From: Hydractinia symbiolongicarpus
Taxonomy: Eukaryota > Cnidaria > Hydrozoa > Anthoathecata > Hydractiniidae
Reading direction: 5' to 3'
Assembly (NCBI RefSeq): GCF_029227915.1
Contig: NC_079877.1
Coordinates: 23,709,851 to 23,773,850, forward strand
DNA length: 64,000 bases
The notes beneath the pieces are model-generated. The model made no database searches and had not been told where the DNA came from. It was given only the letters and a program-made list of their open reading frames with translations. The translations under genes and the position numbers were made by a program. Positions 28,301 through 39,500 of the stretch are shown one piece after another. Within the stretch, counting starts at the first letter, position 1; each line of letters begins with the position of its first letter.

Positions 28301-30623
28301 ATTACAGGATCCAAAAGTAATAACCTTCCGCTTCGGATGTACGCAAAGCCTTATGGTGCAGGCGACAAATTCAAAGACGATGCGATAGGACTGACCGACG
28401 ACGGCGACGATACTGACGACTATATTGAACCACTTTCTGAATCGCCGTTCATGAATCGGATATATCGTTCGTCTTCTGATTCCAATTTAGCAAGCTCTAC
28501 AATGTCGAGTTAGTTATATTCCTAAACACGTATCCTTTTATAAGCAACCAGGTTTACAAGCGACTGTACTAAAATCTACAAGATTGCTAAGCAAGTATTG
28601 TATGAGTAATATTAGGTGTAAGCAACAGTTTCAATTTGCGCGCAAATCAAAGGGTAGATGGCCTCAAAGGTTCCGTTTTCACAAAAATATTACGCTGGAA
28701 TTTAGCATTGAATAAGACATTTGCGAGCGAATTCGTATAACTCATAGAAGAGTTTTCTTCTAAACCACCGATAAGAAACTTCTATCAATTTTGTGTCATC
28801 TTTAACAACTCAAGTACCAGCTCAAAGACAAGTTGCTAGTAAAAATTTTACGCACCTTAAATTATTTATAATTTTCTGGACACTGTTAGGTGTGAGCAGA
28901 CCCTTCCTCAGCGTTTTATTATTTTGCTTATAAAGCGCTAACCAAACATGCAGAACATTCTAATGCCAGACATACAGAACATGTTTCTTATTCAATATTG
29001 CTTTTTTTGGACTTGTGTCAGGAAACAAACAAGAAAAATATTTTTTTATGATTTTTTTGTTTAAATTACAGTTAATGTTTTAATAAATCTTATTTTTGTT
29101 TCACTTGCACCCAAGCAAGTAAGTATTGGGAACTTTCATAACAAGAACTTGAGCTATCCGCACAACGTTGTCGATAACTTTTTATGAAAGTCATCATATA
29201 TGAAAAGCGCGCTAAAAATTGATTAGGAAAAGTTAAATGAAAGCACCAACGTGAAATAAAATCAAAACAAATATGGCTTCTGTCAAAATCAGAAAAAAAC
29301 GCAAAACTGACAAAGAAACTGACAACAAGCTGGTAAACACACACAACTTTGAAGAAAGAAAACCGTATCTTTTTGTCAGTGGTATTTCCATAGGACATTT
29401 CTTATGTTCTATCAACAACCTCAAATAGATTTTTTTTCTAGTCGAAGGAAAACAGTAACTTTGTTTTTGTGGATTTACCCCCGTCGTAGATGGCCCTCCA
29501 TGCTTGTTTCGTAAGGTCATTAAGGGCAATGGGACATCAGTATTACTCAAACTAGTTAAACATATCAGCTGTCACGTGTTGCACGCTCCAGCACTCGATT
29601 AGTTTTAGTCCATTAGCAGTGAATCGCTTTTTATTTCCTTCCTGCATATTCAATTTCTTGTGTAAAAATAATGATCCTGAATTATTGTAATCTCGTCTCA
29701 TTTTAGGCCATGGGTATTGTGAGCCGTGGGAATACTATGCTTCCCATGGTTTGAATGATGACTTTAAGCGCGAGAGATCAAACACTGATTATCCTGTTAC
29801 TACACGGGATAGTAAACACGAATATGAGAGACCGTTCGAAATGAGTAAAGATGACACCACAAAGTACGGATATAGCCGGGCATACGATCATAAGAAACCG
29901 TCTGTGATGGAAGGAGAAATCTATAATGAACCCTTAGATTTTATTGGAGACAACTCATATGCTGATCTCCACCGTGGTGCTGACAAAAATAACGATGAGG
30001 ATGAATTTTACAGCGTTCCTTACGACACATACAAAACGAGGCATGACCGAAACTCAAATAATCAAGGTGATGACCTCATCAACGAACCAAAGTATATGAT
30101 ACTTGAAAAAGAAAAGGAAACACAAAAAGAAGAAGAGGAAGAAGTATTCCAGAGTTTATATCAAAACCCAACTGAGGTGGCTAAAAAAATTGCGGAAAAT
30201 CAACACGTGTCTAAAATTCTTTCGAAACCCGATGCATCTAATCATCATATAGTAATCGAGGCAAAGTCACCGATACCGGCACCGAGAGTAATAAACCGAG
30301 CTTCTTCTGTTGACGTCCCGGAAGTAAAGAATCAACCGGTTAGCAAGAAAATATCATGTCCAGTTGTACCTTCGAATTATGACCGAAAAGAAAACCCAAA
30401 AAAGAAATTACCCCCTAAACCGTTACCAAGACCGAGGTCTACATTCTATGAAGAGCCAGCACCTCTACTTGAAAATGAACCGATATCGAAAGTAAATGTT
30501 AAAGATATGGCGATCCAACTGAAAGGGAAAATCCGACCTGTAACCGTTGTTCCCACACTTACTCAAAACACTTTAAAATCTTCAGAATATGCAGCGTATA
30601 GAAACGATCTTCAATTTCCATAA
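13381..30623 (+). CDS. Helical (BAR-like?) adaptor with proline-rich and YxxP-rich tail, 10 exons
   Basis: Exons: 13381-13424, 22871-23040, 24124-24245, 24546-24659, 25876-25944, 26081-26149, 26600-26759, 27088-27447, 28308-28508, 29707-30623. All junctions are GT-AG with matching phases and sum to 2226 nt, a 741-residue protein. Residues about 16-240 are long amphipathic helices rich in Glu, Lys and Leu; layout and length resemble a BAR-type membrane-curving dimer, but I recognise no family. Residues about 250-370 are Ser/Pro-rich and end in a PPPxxLPPPIPR SH3-ligand type motif. The tail has YxxP motifs at Y381, Y408, Y440, Y509, Y538 and Y684, a YxN motif at Y588 and a second proline run at 671-680. 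YxxP and YxN are known SH2 docking motifs (Crk/Nck and Grb2 types). Inferred role: tyrosine-phosphorylated scaffold linking membrane or cytoskeleton to SH2/SH3 signalling. The tiny first exon is supported only by phase and a GTAAGT donor. Confidence 0.75.
14093..14314 (+). repeat. tRNA-headed SINE, copy 1 of a tandem pair
   Basis: The head has a polymerase III A-box-like TAGTGTAGTGGG and B-box-like GGATCGAATCC about 50 bases apart, with a tRNA-like arm between, then a body ending CACCTATATGTA. It is about 97% identical to the copy at 14365. Confidence 0.65.
14365..14586 (+). repeat. tRNA-headed SINE, copy 2 of a tandem pair
   Basis: Second copy, offset by exactly 272 bases, with roughly half a dozen differences (for example GGGGACCGCGG for GGGAACAGCGG). 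The 50-base spacer contains an inverted fragment of the SINE (GTTCATCACTAACATA). Confidence 0.65.
15525..15594. repeat. Hairpin miniature element fragment
   Basis: CAACCTCGATCCCAGGGCC at the left and GGCCCGTGTTCCAGGTTG at the right form an imperfect inverted repeat around TATAATATGAGGATG. It is the same family as the element at 31455-31550. Confidence 0.5.
17318..18340 (+). pseudogene. DDE-type transposase remnant (GHGKG family), frameshifted
   Basis: Pieces in successive frames: 17318-17530 (CQRCKWVYYGLKCC), 17544-17960 (VFHFDYSENIQLTPKY, QFSLHCTFAHV, YHLSDDNKHDFGF, KSDNCSCQYKCKNTFA) and about 17975-18135 (VIVYYGASGHGKGLVDAMSG, KGPLRNAIVTKDFLPNSAAD), with a trailing CCCEHCLKGD near 18285. 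D(F/Y)xEN, a later SDxxxxQYK and GHGKGxVD are familiar from an uncharacterised cut-and-paste transposase group, the first two probably holding catalytic aspartates. Frameshifts and stops separate the blocks, so it is inactive. It lies in intron 1 of the adaptor gene. Confidence 0.65.
18885..20130 (+). repeat. Long degenerate tandem repeat, about 370-bp unit, 3-4 copies
   Basis: GGAAAGTTTAAC..TTCTGAATAAGGTGAC, then GAAGAAATAGRGATACAA..GTAACTTT and ATTGTATCATTT, occur near 18930-19050 and again at 19270-19420. Weaker versions follow near 19720-19830 and 20080-20110. It directly follows the transposase remnant. Confidence 0.5.
20811..21060 (-). repeat. SINE family B, copy lacking the tRNA head
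   Basis: About 85-90% similar to 52874-53105: shared GATGTGCATATTTTACATGG, TTTCCAGGAGGGG, GAGTATTTAATGCTCATTTT and CACACAGTGTGCCATCT. Similarity stops near AACCCAGTATTACG, before the tRNA-like part seen in the other copy. Confidence 0.65.
25380..25710. repeat. CGCGAAAATT-motif repeat in adaptor intron 4
   Basis: Dense occurrences of TTCGCGAA-like words on both strands (AATTTTCGCGAAG, TTTCGCGAAAAAAG, TTTCGCGGAAATTG, TTTTCGCAAAATTG). The same words recur in introns at 28080-28160, 39600-39950, 40230-40490 and 41200-41590. Confidence 0.5.
27690..28001. mobile_element. Miniature element with GACATAAATTATTG inverted ends
   Basis: The exact 14-mer at 27690-27703 is inverted at 27988-28001. The left end has three to four tandem ATAAATTATTGTTGC units, and further inverted TAATTTATGTC words follow to 28060. 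Located in adaptor intron 8. Confidence 0.45.
28308..28513 (+). CDS. Alternative 3' end of the adaptor gene (stop if the intron is retained)
   Basis: This exon can be read to a TAG at 28511-28513, giving a 437-residue short form that ends MSS and keeps only two YxxP motifs. Alternatively a GTTAGT donor at 28509 removes the stop and joins, in phase, to 29707. The exon before it (ending 27447) is also phase-compatible with 29707 directly. GTTAGT is used as donor in RSPH1 exon 6 and CAP exon 1 in this window, so splicing here is credible. An AATAAA at 29082-29087 could end the short transcript. Confidence 0.55.
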
Positions 30624-30699
30624 TTTTTCATGAGCTCGTGTCTGTGCCAACATTAAAAATCAACGTCTTTTTCACTGCATAAAAAACGTTTCAAACAGG

Positions 30700-30935
30700 C
30701 CTTTTAGAACCAAGCTCGTCCCCATTGCACCGTTTTGTAATTAAGTCTATTCCCAGTGCATTTTAAAATTTTGAAATCAACCTCGTTCCCAATGAATTTT
30801 TACATTTTAAAATCAAGCTCGTTCTCAGTGCACCGTTTTATAATTAAACTTGTTTCCAGTAAATTGTAACATTTTAAAATTAAACTCGTACCCAGTGCGC
30901 CATAAAATTTAAAATCAAGCTCTTTTCCAGTGCGC
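30700..30935 (+). repeat. Degenerate ~40-bp tandem repeat in the adaptor 3' UTR
   Basis: Seven or so units of the form AA(T/C)CAAGCTCGTTCCCAGTGCA then CCGTTTTATAATT or TTTTAAAATT. It starts 77 bases after the stop codon and ends before the AATAAA at 31015. Confidence 0.6.
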
Positions 30936-31014
30936 GAATAATGAGGTTTTCTTATGCTACGTTTTTAGTCTTTTTTTAGTCTTTTGTTTTGATAGGTCTT
31001 CTGTAAGCACATAT

Positions 31015-31020
31015 AATAAA
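31015..31020 (+). terminator. Candidate poly(A) signal of the adaptor gene (long form)
   Basis: AATAAA about 390 bases after the TAA at 30621-30623, just past the degenerate repeat that fills the presumed 3' UTR. Confidence 0.45.
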
Positions 31021-32359
31021 TTAAATTATTTATTTTAAAAGCATATAAAATTTGTTATTATCACACTTGTAAATTATTATACTTTTCATTTTGAAGTGTC
31101 TAACCTTTATAGCTGCGACAGTTATGTTATTTTTAGCTTTTCATCTTCTTTACGATAATTTCGGTCAAAAGCGTAGAATGCTACAGTCGACTCTCCAATC
31201 ATATAGCATATATTTATTAACACCAGAAATGACTAAAGTGGATGCCAACAGTGTTTAACAGCGATGCTGGTGCAACAAAAAAATAATTTTAAAAACATCT
31301 AAATTTCTTCCCTCTCTGCTTATTAGAAAAAAAAATCGTCAGTAAAGTTCATTTTGTTTTCACTATTTAGGAATCTTTGATTGTGGCTTTGCCGGTGCAA
31401 TCACTTTTTTTCTTATAAATATAGTTTCCGCTTTATGCAGTGTCCGTTAATTAAGAGTCCAACCTCGAACCCAGGGCCTGTGGTGTTTTTAATATGAAGA
31501 TGAGACATCTTCATAACGCTACAGGCCCGAGTTCGAGGTTGTTAAGACTCCACTTTAGCTATATTCATTTTGTCCTTTTAATCTCCATCAGGAAATGATC
31601 GCATCTCTTTAAATCTAGTTTTCCCACGTTATGAGTATTTTCGCCCTAATTTTGCTGCACAGTTTGTAAACTGTATGTATCCCTAAAATTCCAATTTTCG
31701 AGTCAATTACAACCCGGGAGAGCAATAAATATGTTAAATTTTCCTGTTTTTTTAACTACCAGTTCTGTTTATACACCTAACACTAAAGAATTATATTAAA
31801 TAATATGTAACATATCAAACACGAAATAAGAATTTTGCTTTACATTTTGTAAAAATGTCTTAGTAAAAGAAAGAAATATTTCTGATAATTAATCGCATTT
31901 ATTGTATTAATGCCTTTTTTGTTTCCTGAAGGGGAGTTGAGAGTTAGTTGTTTTTAATGCTTTCATGTTTTTGCGATTTAGTAGTTTTTTTAAAAAACGC
32001 AAAACAATTTTTGTATTACATGTGATTTTTATTAAGCAAGTGAAAATTCTAAATCAGGCTGCGATATGCTTTTGCAAAAAACGCCATCAGGCTTAGAGTA
32101 TGCATGCGTTATGCTTATTAAATTGAAGATAAAACTGTGAGGCAAGTTCAAAAAAGGGGAAGAAATCGCAAAAACTTCGCAATAATATAATAATGTTTTC
32201 CTAAAAGTAAATCGATGGACGCGCTCATTAAAGGGGCACGGCCGGAGCGGACTGAGGCTCTCATTTAAGAAAATGCCGTATTCTTCTCTAAAGAAAAGTC
32301 GATATTGATTTTTTTATGTTTTCTGCATTCTCAATAAATATTTATCGCGTGTACAATAT
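31021..32359. other. Convergent intergenic region of the adaptor gene and UFC1
   Basis: No coding sequence recognised. It contains the hairpin element at 31455-31550. UFC1's 3' UTR must lie at the right side. Confidence 0.45.
31455..31550. mobile_element. 96-bp hairpin miniature element
   Basis: GAGTC-CAACCTCGAACCCAGGGCC at the left is matched by GGCCCGAGTTCGAGGTTG and GACTC at the right. The centre ATGAAGATG-AGA-CATCTTCAT is also palindromic, so almost the whole element can fold back. The fragment at 15525 is a relative. Confidence 0.6.
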
Positions 32360-35300
32360 TCAAGATTTCTCAGCTTTTTCATCTTTGTGTAAAATAAGAC
32401 CTTTCTCAATAAGATCCGGTATTTCAACAGCCATCCACGGTCCAAGCTAGAAAAACAAAAATAAACAATTACATTAACGATACTAGCTTTCAAGTCCCAT
32501 AATTTTAGCGATTTTATCGAAATTTAGAGTTTTTTTACAACAATGGGCGCTTATTCGGACAACAAACGTTTATTAAGACTACTAGCTAAGAGTGGGCGTT
32601 GACCGTATTTACTTACGAATCAAAAATTGAACCCCCAAAACTATTGTTTTATTAACAAAGCATTTCACTGCACTGCAATAGACAATAAAAGGTGAGCTTA
32701 AAGAAAGCGTATAATGAAATTTCTTACTTAGCATAAAAAAAAATCCTTGCTTTTTTTTTTCGCAAACATTAACTTGGGCGAATTAAAGGGGGGAAATATG
32801 TTGATAAACCTTCGCAGCGAGCTTCTGCAATTAAAGTTACAGGCAGAAATAGGCCGTCGGAGCATTTACATAATGTTTTTTGCTAACAGATCATAGTAAC
32901 TTCAATCGTTGACTTACCCCTAATGCCATCGCATGTGCAATACCAAATTTTGGCACATTTCTTGCCCATAACGGTTTAAAATGATCCGTTAAACAAATCT
33001 TTCCTCCTCTAGAAAAAATATGTAATGAGTACCATGCAACTACTTGTACACACACAGTCGTAACTGATACCATGCAAGTATTTTTACACACACAGTCGCA
33101 ACTGATACCATGCAAGTACTTGCACAAACACAGTTAAAACTGGTACCATGCAACTACTTGTACACGCAGAGTTGCAAATAAAACCATACAACTACTTGGA
33201 CACACAGTTGCAAATGGTACCACCCAACTATTTGACATTTTTCAACTATTTCATTTTTGTATAACCAGCATTTTTACCTGTACATTTTCGCTGTCTTTCC
33301 ATCTAATTCTGGTATAGCAATTTCTGGAGCCGTGCTTGGATACGTCACAGGGATCTGCAGATATAATTAAAATAAACATTAACAAGAGTAAAGGAAAATT
33401 AGGAATTTCAGACTGCAATATTGTAGTTATTGGGACAAATGGGTTATTTTTTCAAAGGTGAAAAAGCCAGAAAATGTAAAATTCCATGTTATTTATTGGC
33501 CCCATGGTATGAAATAATGAGAACCTATTACTGTCAACAATCCTTTTGCCTGTACTTTTTCACTATTCCTTAAAGACATAAGATTGATGTCCCATACGTA
33601 GCAAAATGTCCAATACGTAACGTTTTTTAAGAAAAAAGACAAAAAGTGAGCTCTTTTTCACGCTTTTTCATAGTGACAACATGACTGTTATAATTGTTTA
33701 TATCTAAACCAATTAAAGAATACTATTTATCTGACAAAGAATCTGAACCTCAACAAAACCTTGATTATGTAAGTATCTCAGACATGTGATGTTCAGTTAG
33801 AAAGTTTATATGTTCTGTAGGCCTTCTGTTTTGGTTTTGAGCATCGGCAGGAGCACCTTGCAGTAGAAATTGTCCCACATGTAACACAAACCTGTATTTT
33901 TATTTATCTTGGGATTTCTTGTAAACAATTTTTTTTACAAAATGTGCCCTAGGATCCCTTTAAGTGTTTTCAATTAAGTTTTTGAATAAAAACATTTGTT
34001 TAGAGGGATAAACTTCTAAAGTAAGAGCTGTTATGTATGGGACAAAATATTACTATACTTGGCGGGACTAGAGTACACAATATATTGATTTCTGGAATAG
34101 ATCAAGGTGGAAGTCATTTAAATATTGAACACTTTATATCTGTAGAAAGTTTACCAGAAAAATGATGATTTAAAAAAAAATCTTTTTTTTTTCATTTTTT
34201 TTTTTTTTTTTTTGAAAAATTTAGGCAAAACTCTTGGAAACGACCCAAATCAAGAACAAAGGCAATTATTATTTTTTCCTGAATTCACAAAAGTTTGCAA
34301 TTTTTTGCTTCGACCTGCAAAAATAACTTCTCATGAAATTTACCAAAGTCAGCCATTTTTTGTGAAATCAGAACCTGATTTTTGAAAAAAAAAATGAACT
34401 GATTAAATTGGACTGGAAGCTCACTAGAAGCTTGCATAAATGTAGTTGGTCAAGTTTTTTTCTTATTCTCAAAAATTCCAGCATAAAATTTGTAGACAAC
34501 TGATTCCTTAAATAAGAAAAAAATTATTTAGTTAAATAGTAGTGACAGTAATATTATAAACAAATAAAAAGAGATTGACTAAACCACTACTCACATCAAA
34601 CTCAAGATCAAACTCATATTTCATCAAGTTGTGCATATGCCAGCACTTTCCCCACCATCTAAAAATATATGCGTATACATAAGAAAAAGTCTAAATTCCA
34701 TAAAGATTGGAATAGATACACATCGTACACTATATATATACACAACTTCTTAATTTTTTAAAAAAACTATATAATCCTGAAAAGAACTAAAAAAAATGTG
34801 TAAATATTTCATGCAAAATTATGCAAAAATAACTTCTTATTCTCTCACCTTGTCCCTTCTTTATTAGATTCCAGTCTAAACCAATCATTATCTTGTTCCT
34901 TGTTTGTGCTTACATACTTAATATAGAGATGAAAACAAGGCAATCATATATACATCAAAGCAAATCAAAATACGTAAAAATATTGAATTAAATTATTTAA
35001 CCTAAAGTACTTAATAAACGGGATTGGCCAATTAAGACTGTTTAAAAAATAAAAAGATTCATATGTAGATAACTTTTTGATCTCTTTCATATGAAATCAA
35101 CTTGTTTTTCACAAGAGGTAGACTCTATATATTAAAAATATTTGCATTTCATAAAATAAACTTTTTTGAATGAGTCTTGTCCCACGAAAATGAGTTTTTG
35201 CATGTATTAACATTCATGGATCACCAGAGGTTAACCTTGAAAATTTTATATGTAGCTAGCGAAAATTTATATGTAGCTAGACAAGTTTTATTATGACGTG

Positions 35301-36034
35301 TTTTGTTGTCCCCTTATTGTTTTAATTTCAAGACCAAAAGATGCTTCTATCTGCAAATAAAGTTTGGAATGGGCTGGTCCATGGTTTACTGCCTCCATTA
35401 TTTTGCCTGTTGATTTGCATAAGAGGTCTGTGGATTATAAACAACACACGTCACAACGAAACTCATCCATTATGAAGTGGGGTGAGCATGCCAAGGCTGG
35501 ATCCATCAAGCAACTCTTTTTTTTCTGCCTTTATAATGTTTTAGACACTGGTTAATGTTTGCCATTCTGCCACTTTATACAGTATATTTTCTTGTTTCTA
35601 CTGTAAAAGTTTCTACTGTAAAGTTTTACCATGTTAATGTTTTACCCCATCTGAATAATATCGAGCATGCATGGAACAATTTCCCATAATAAAGCAACCA
35701 CAAGAATTGGAACTTGCCTAGCTAACTTTTCCCTTCTTGCCAAAGCATAAAACTGAAACTGAAACACACGATTCTTGGCTGTAGTTATTTTTGTTACAAA
35801 CATTAACTTCCACAATTGACAGACATCTTTTGCACATTGATAAACTCTTCCAAAGTGGCCCAAACTGACGCTCTTGGAAAACTAATAATGGGAATTTAAC
35901 AAAAAATTTACCTTTATCAGTGATTGATATTCCTCCTTTAGTCTTGCAACCCACTGATCTCCATCACGAGGTCCAGCCTTCGTTTTAAGCTGTGGAATAG
36001 CAGCGACTGTTTTTTTCGTGGCTGCATCCACCAT
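32360..36034 (-). CDS. UFC1: UFM1-conjugating enzyme 1 (E2-like), 6 exons
   Basis: Exons in transcript order: 36034-35912, 34916-34849, 34658-34595, 33354-33278, 33008-32918, 32446-32360. They sum to 510 nt, a 169-residue protein against 167 in human. All boundaries are GT-AG and in phase. UFC1 accepts the ubiquitin-like modifier UFM1 from the E1 UBA5 as a thioester and passes it to the UFL1 ligase complex, chiefly at the ER and ribosome. The catalytic cysteine falls at C116 in [10 protein letters not shown], the same number as in human UFC1. Other family stretches include [12 protein letters not shown] near the N terminus, [28 protein letters not shown] and [21 protein letters not shown]. 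Intron 4 (33009-33277) is largely a 38-bp minisatellite. RSPH1 starts 533 bases away on the other strand. Confidence 0.97.
33031..33235 (+). repeat. 38-bp minisatellite, about 5.4 copies, in UFC1 intron 4
   Basis: Units begin ACCATGCAA at 33031, 33069, 33107 and 33145, then ACCATACAA at 33183 and a last partial. The first four are exactly 38 bases. Each contains an ACACACACAGT-type stretch. Confidence 0.8.
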
Positions 36035-36567
36035 ATTTGTTTTTAAAAACACGTTCTCCTTTGCGGAATTTTTTTCTATTTCCCTCCGTTACACAAGCCT
36101 GGTTTCTACGCTATTAAAACGCTCTGAAACACCAAGCAGGTTTTTTACCTTGGAAGATACTAAAATATATATATTAGTCAAATAAACTAAAAACAACAGT
36201 CATTGTCCAGCGTGGCTGTGAACAAATAAGTTGTCACAGATGCCCAAAGAAAATTTGTCGTGTGTTGTTAGTACTAAATACCAACCCGCTAATCAAATTA
36301 TCAAAAAGGCAAAATGCTCAAGCGGTGTCGTGTGTGTCGAGCAAATCTCACAAAATTTTGCATATAAATAAAAGTTTGTAGATTGTAAACGCAAGTAGGT
36401 TAACAACGTCGACATTTACTATAACATAGAAAAAATAAAAGAATGTTGAGCAGGAAGTGAATGATCAGGCGGAAACCACCCCACCAAATATTCGATTAAG
36501 CTGTAAACATTCGAAACGTAAACTTGCGGAAACTTGTTTCAAAAGGAAATTGAGCAGAGAAAGAAAC
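36035..36567. promoter_or_regulatory. Shared upstream interval of UFC1 and RSPH1
   Basis: The two start codons face away from each other across 533 bases, so both promoters must lie here or overlap the 5' UTRs. I see no convincing TATA box. This arrangement fits a bidirectional promoter for a housekeeping and a cilia gene, but that is inference from spacing alone. Confidence 0.5.
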
Positions 36568-39500
36568 ATGTCTGATGACGAAGATTTTCCTGAGGAAGAA
36601 TTAAACCTTGGCGTAAGCAATGATTATTTTATTTTATTGAACTTTTAAAGCTTGGTATGTTTCTTGGATCCGAGTTAGGTAACATGCTTAAACATTTTCT
36701 GATCATCTTCAACAAAAATAACCAACATATTTGAATTCAGCATCAAAATTTACGGAAACATGCAAACTTTCAAGTTTATACACTAACTACAACTATCTTT
36801 TTAGTAAGGTAAACAATAAATATTCCATAAAAGAAATAACTAGCTACTTTAATCAACTGCAGCGAAAATGTTGCACTGCACAGTAAAACTTTTACAGCGC
36901 AACTAGGGATTATCTGAGAAATACAAATGCAAAACTAATAGTCAAGAAGATGAAAATACACTATCATCAGTAACACATCTTGTGGGACGACAGCAGTTGG
37001 TTAACATTGTATAAAATAAGAAACAACACCTAATGACCTCCAAAAGACAGGCTGGGAAGCGAAAGTTTCTTAAGACAGGAGGTAATGTTTTGCCGCTCGC
37101 TTTATAAAACGCGGAACAGCTTGTCACTGCACCAAAATTTAAATCCAACTAAATAACTTAACATCCTAAACTGACTGATTGTGGGGAAGTACCACACTCT
37201 TCATTTTTATTGATTTTCAAAAGTAGCTACTTTTATGTACCTTCGCTGTGTCCCCATGAACACTGGCCATAATCCACGATCTCGTTCCAGTGCTCCTTAC
37301 CTGCTTTCGACATTTCAGCGTTTGTAGGATATTAGTTCCCTGTTTGTTGTGAACCCAGTTTCCTTTGTGTGACTGTTTTTGAACATGTTCAGAATAATTA
37401 TATCATTGCTTAGATGATGTCTGACTATAATTAAATATTTTCTTTCCAGCATTACGAAGGCGAAAGAAATGAAAGCGACCAAAGACATGGATTTGGAAAA
37501 GCTTACTTTCCAAATGGTGACGTGTACGAAGGCGCGTATGAAAACGGAAAACGACATGGAAAAGTAAGTTATGTACATTAGTATTATTAAACCTCATATA
37601 AACTTCCAAGTTCTGTAGAGTGATGGATCAAATGGGACTTGAACCCACGGCCTTTCGCTTGCCGGGCGACTGCTCTGCCGACTACGTTATCAATCCTATG
37701 CTTTCTTTCTAGCACATATAGTGGAGGTATGACAAATAATTTATCTTCAGCATAGAAATTTTAAACTTTAAAAGTTCTCGTTACTTATCATACAAATCCT
37801 GGTTTGCTATCAACTTATCAAAATCTAATGGCAATATGTATTTTCCACATTTCAATGCTCTTTTAAACTGAGTTCTGGCAAAAATTAGTATTTCTTTGTC
37901 AAATGGTCTCTGATGACGAATTTGCAAAAACTTATTCAGCTGACAATTCCATTTAAAAGCGGGTTGCTTTCAACAGTTTGACTGCATAAGTAAGTAGGTC
38001 GGTGAACTTCTTTATCTATTCTCCACAGTTCCAGGGTGACCACTCCTCCTTAAATTTAATAACCTTAAAAAAGAAAATCTCCTTAAAAGTACTTGAATAT
38101 ACTTAAAAAAAACTTAAATTTTAGCTATTCTCCTTAATTTCTCCTTATTTCTTAATTTTTCTGATCGTAACTTTTTTGAAAATGTTTTAATGGATTGTTC
38201 ATCACCAGAGAAATAAGGCATTTTTCTCTGTTACCTGAAATCCTATATTTTCTATCTTTCAGGGCATAATTTATATGTATATTTGTATAATATGTATAAT
38301 AAATTTCCTTATCATAGAACATAGTATGTAACATTAAATATAGAGAACTAAAACTGGTTTTCTCCTTAATTAACCTTATTTTTTTATTTTTGTATTCTCG
38401 TTCGCAGCAAAATATCCTTAAAAAATGTAAATTTGTCTCTTTTATTCTCCTTAATATCCTTACTTTTATTCTCATCTTATTAGTGGTCACTCTGAGTTAC
38501 GATTTAATAAATTCATCCATATCTGAACTACATGCGTTTTTCGTTTCTAGGGCTTGTACAAATTTGCAAATGGCTGTCGTTACGATGGTTCCTATTTATG
38601 GAATCGTCGTGATGGTGAAGGTGTAATGATTTTTCCGGATGGTTCTAAATACGAAGGTAATTCTACAGTCTGCGTATATCTCATTAATTAAAAAAGGACA
38701 TTGGCATGTTAGTCTTCATTTTTCAATAGAAAAGTCGGCTATTGAAAGGTTAATTTAGTTTTGGTTAGTTTTAGGTTAATTTTTCATCCAAAAATTTTAA
38801 TGTTTTTACCATTATACAGCGGAAATTACCTACTAGAGATTCCCCTGCGCATATATGCTACGTCCCCTATCGGCTAATTAATTCTATTTGCTGATGGTCT
38901 CATGCGCAAAGTTATGGCGAAAAACACTCAACATACTGGTACAGTGGAACCTCTCTAAAGCGCACATGGTCGAAAGCGTATATGGCGAACACTATTCCTT
39001 CCGGACTGATTTCAGGTCAAACTCTCACAAGAAAATCTCTATAAGACGGACAGTTATAAGGCAGACACTTCATACAAAAAACAGACAATTTTTTCCTACC
39101 AAATAAATTTTTCCTTGAAAAAGCTGTGTAAAGCGGACACATGAAAATAGAATTTCCCGCAGCCCTATTATTGACTAGGAAAGTCAAGACATGCTGTCAT
39201 CAGTTACAAAAAAGTGAAGGATCTCCAAATAAAAAAAGAAGCAAATTTCAATCCGAGATTTCTTCGAGTAAAATATAAAATACAATGTATTTGTTAGTTA
39301 ATATTTGTTTTTCTTTGTATAAGAGAGAAGAGCGTAAGAATAATACAAGTTCACATTTATCAAATTATGTCTCATTTTCTTGATTTAAAAGGAATAAAAC
39401 AAAGAAAAACGCGTATATAAACAAAAAAAGTCATGTTTTCGGCAAAATTTTGCTCTGAAAGTGATTTTTGGACACAATAAAGCAGACACTTCTATAAGAC

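Noticed and set aside
29090-29550. Two overlapping minus-strand ORFs of about 100 codons
   Set aside because: They lie in an intron or 3' region of the adaptor gene with no recognisable domain or splice signals.
36457-36567. N-terminal extension of RSPH1
   Set aside because: It starts at GTG, has no ATG in frame, and known RSPH1 begins with the short acidic leader seen at 36568.
37624-37696. Functional tRNA-Ala
   Set aside because: Weak D-arm and C at position 33; more likely a pseudogene or SINE head, so kept with low confidence.
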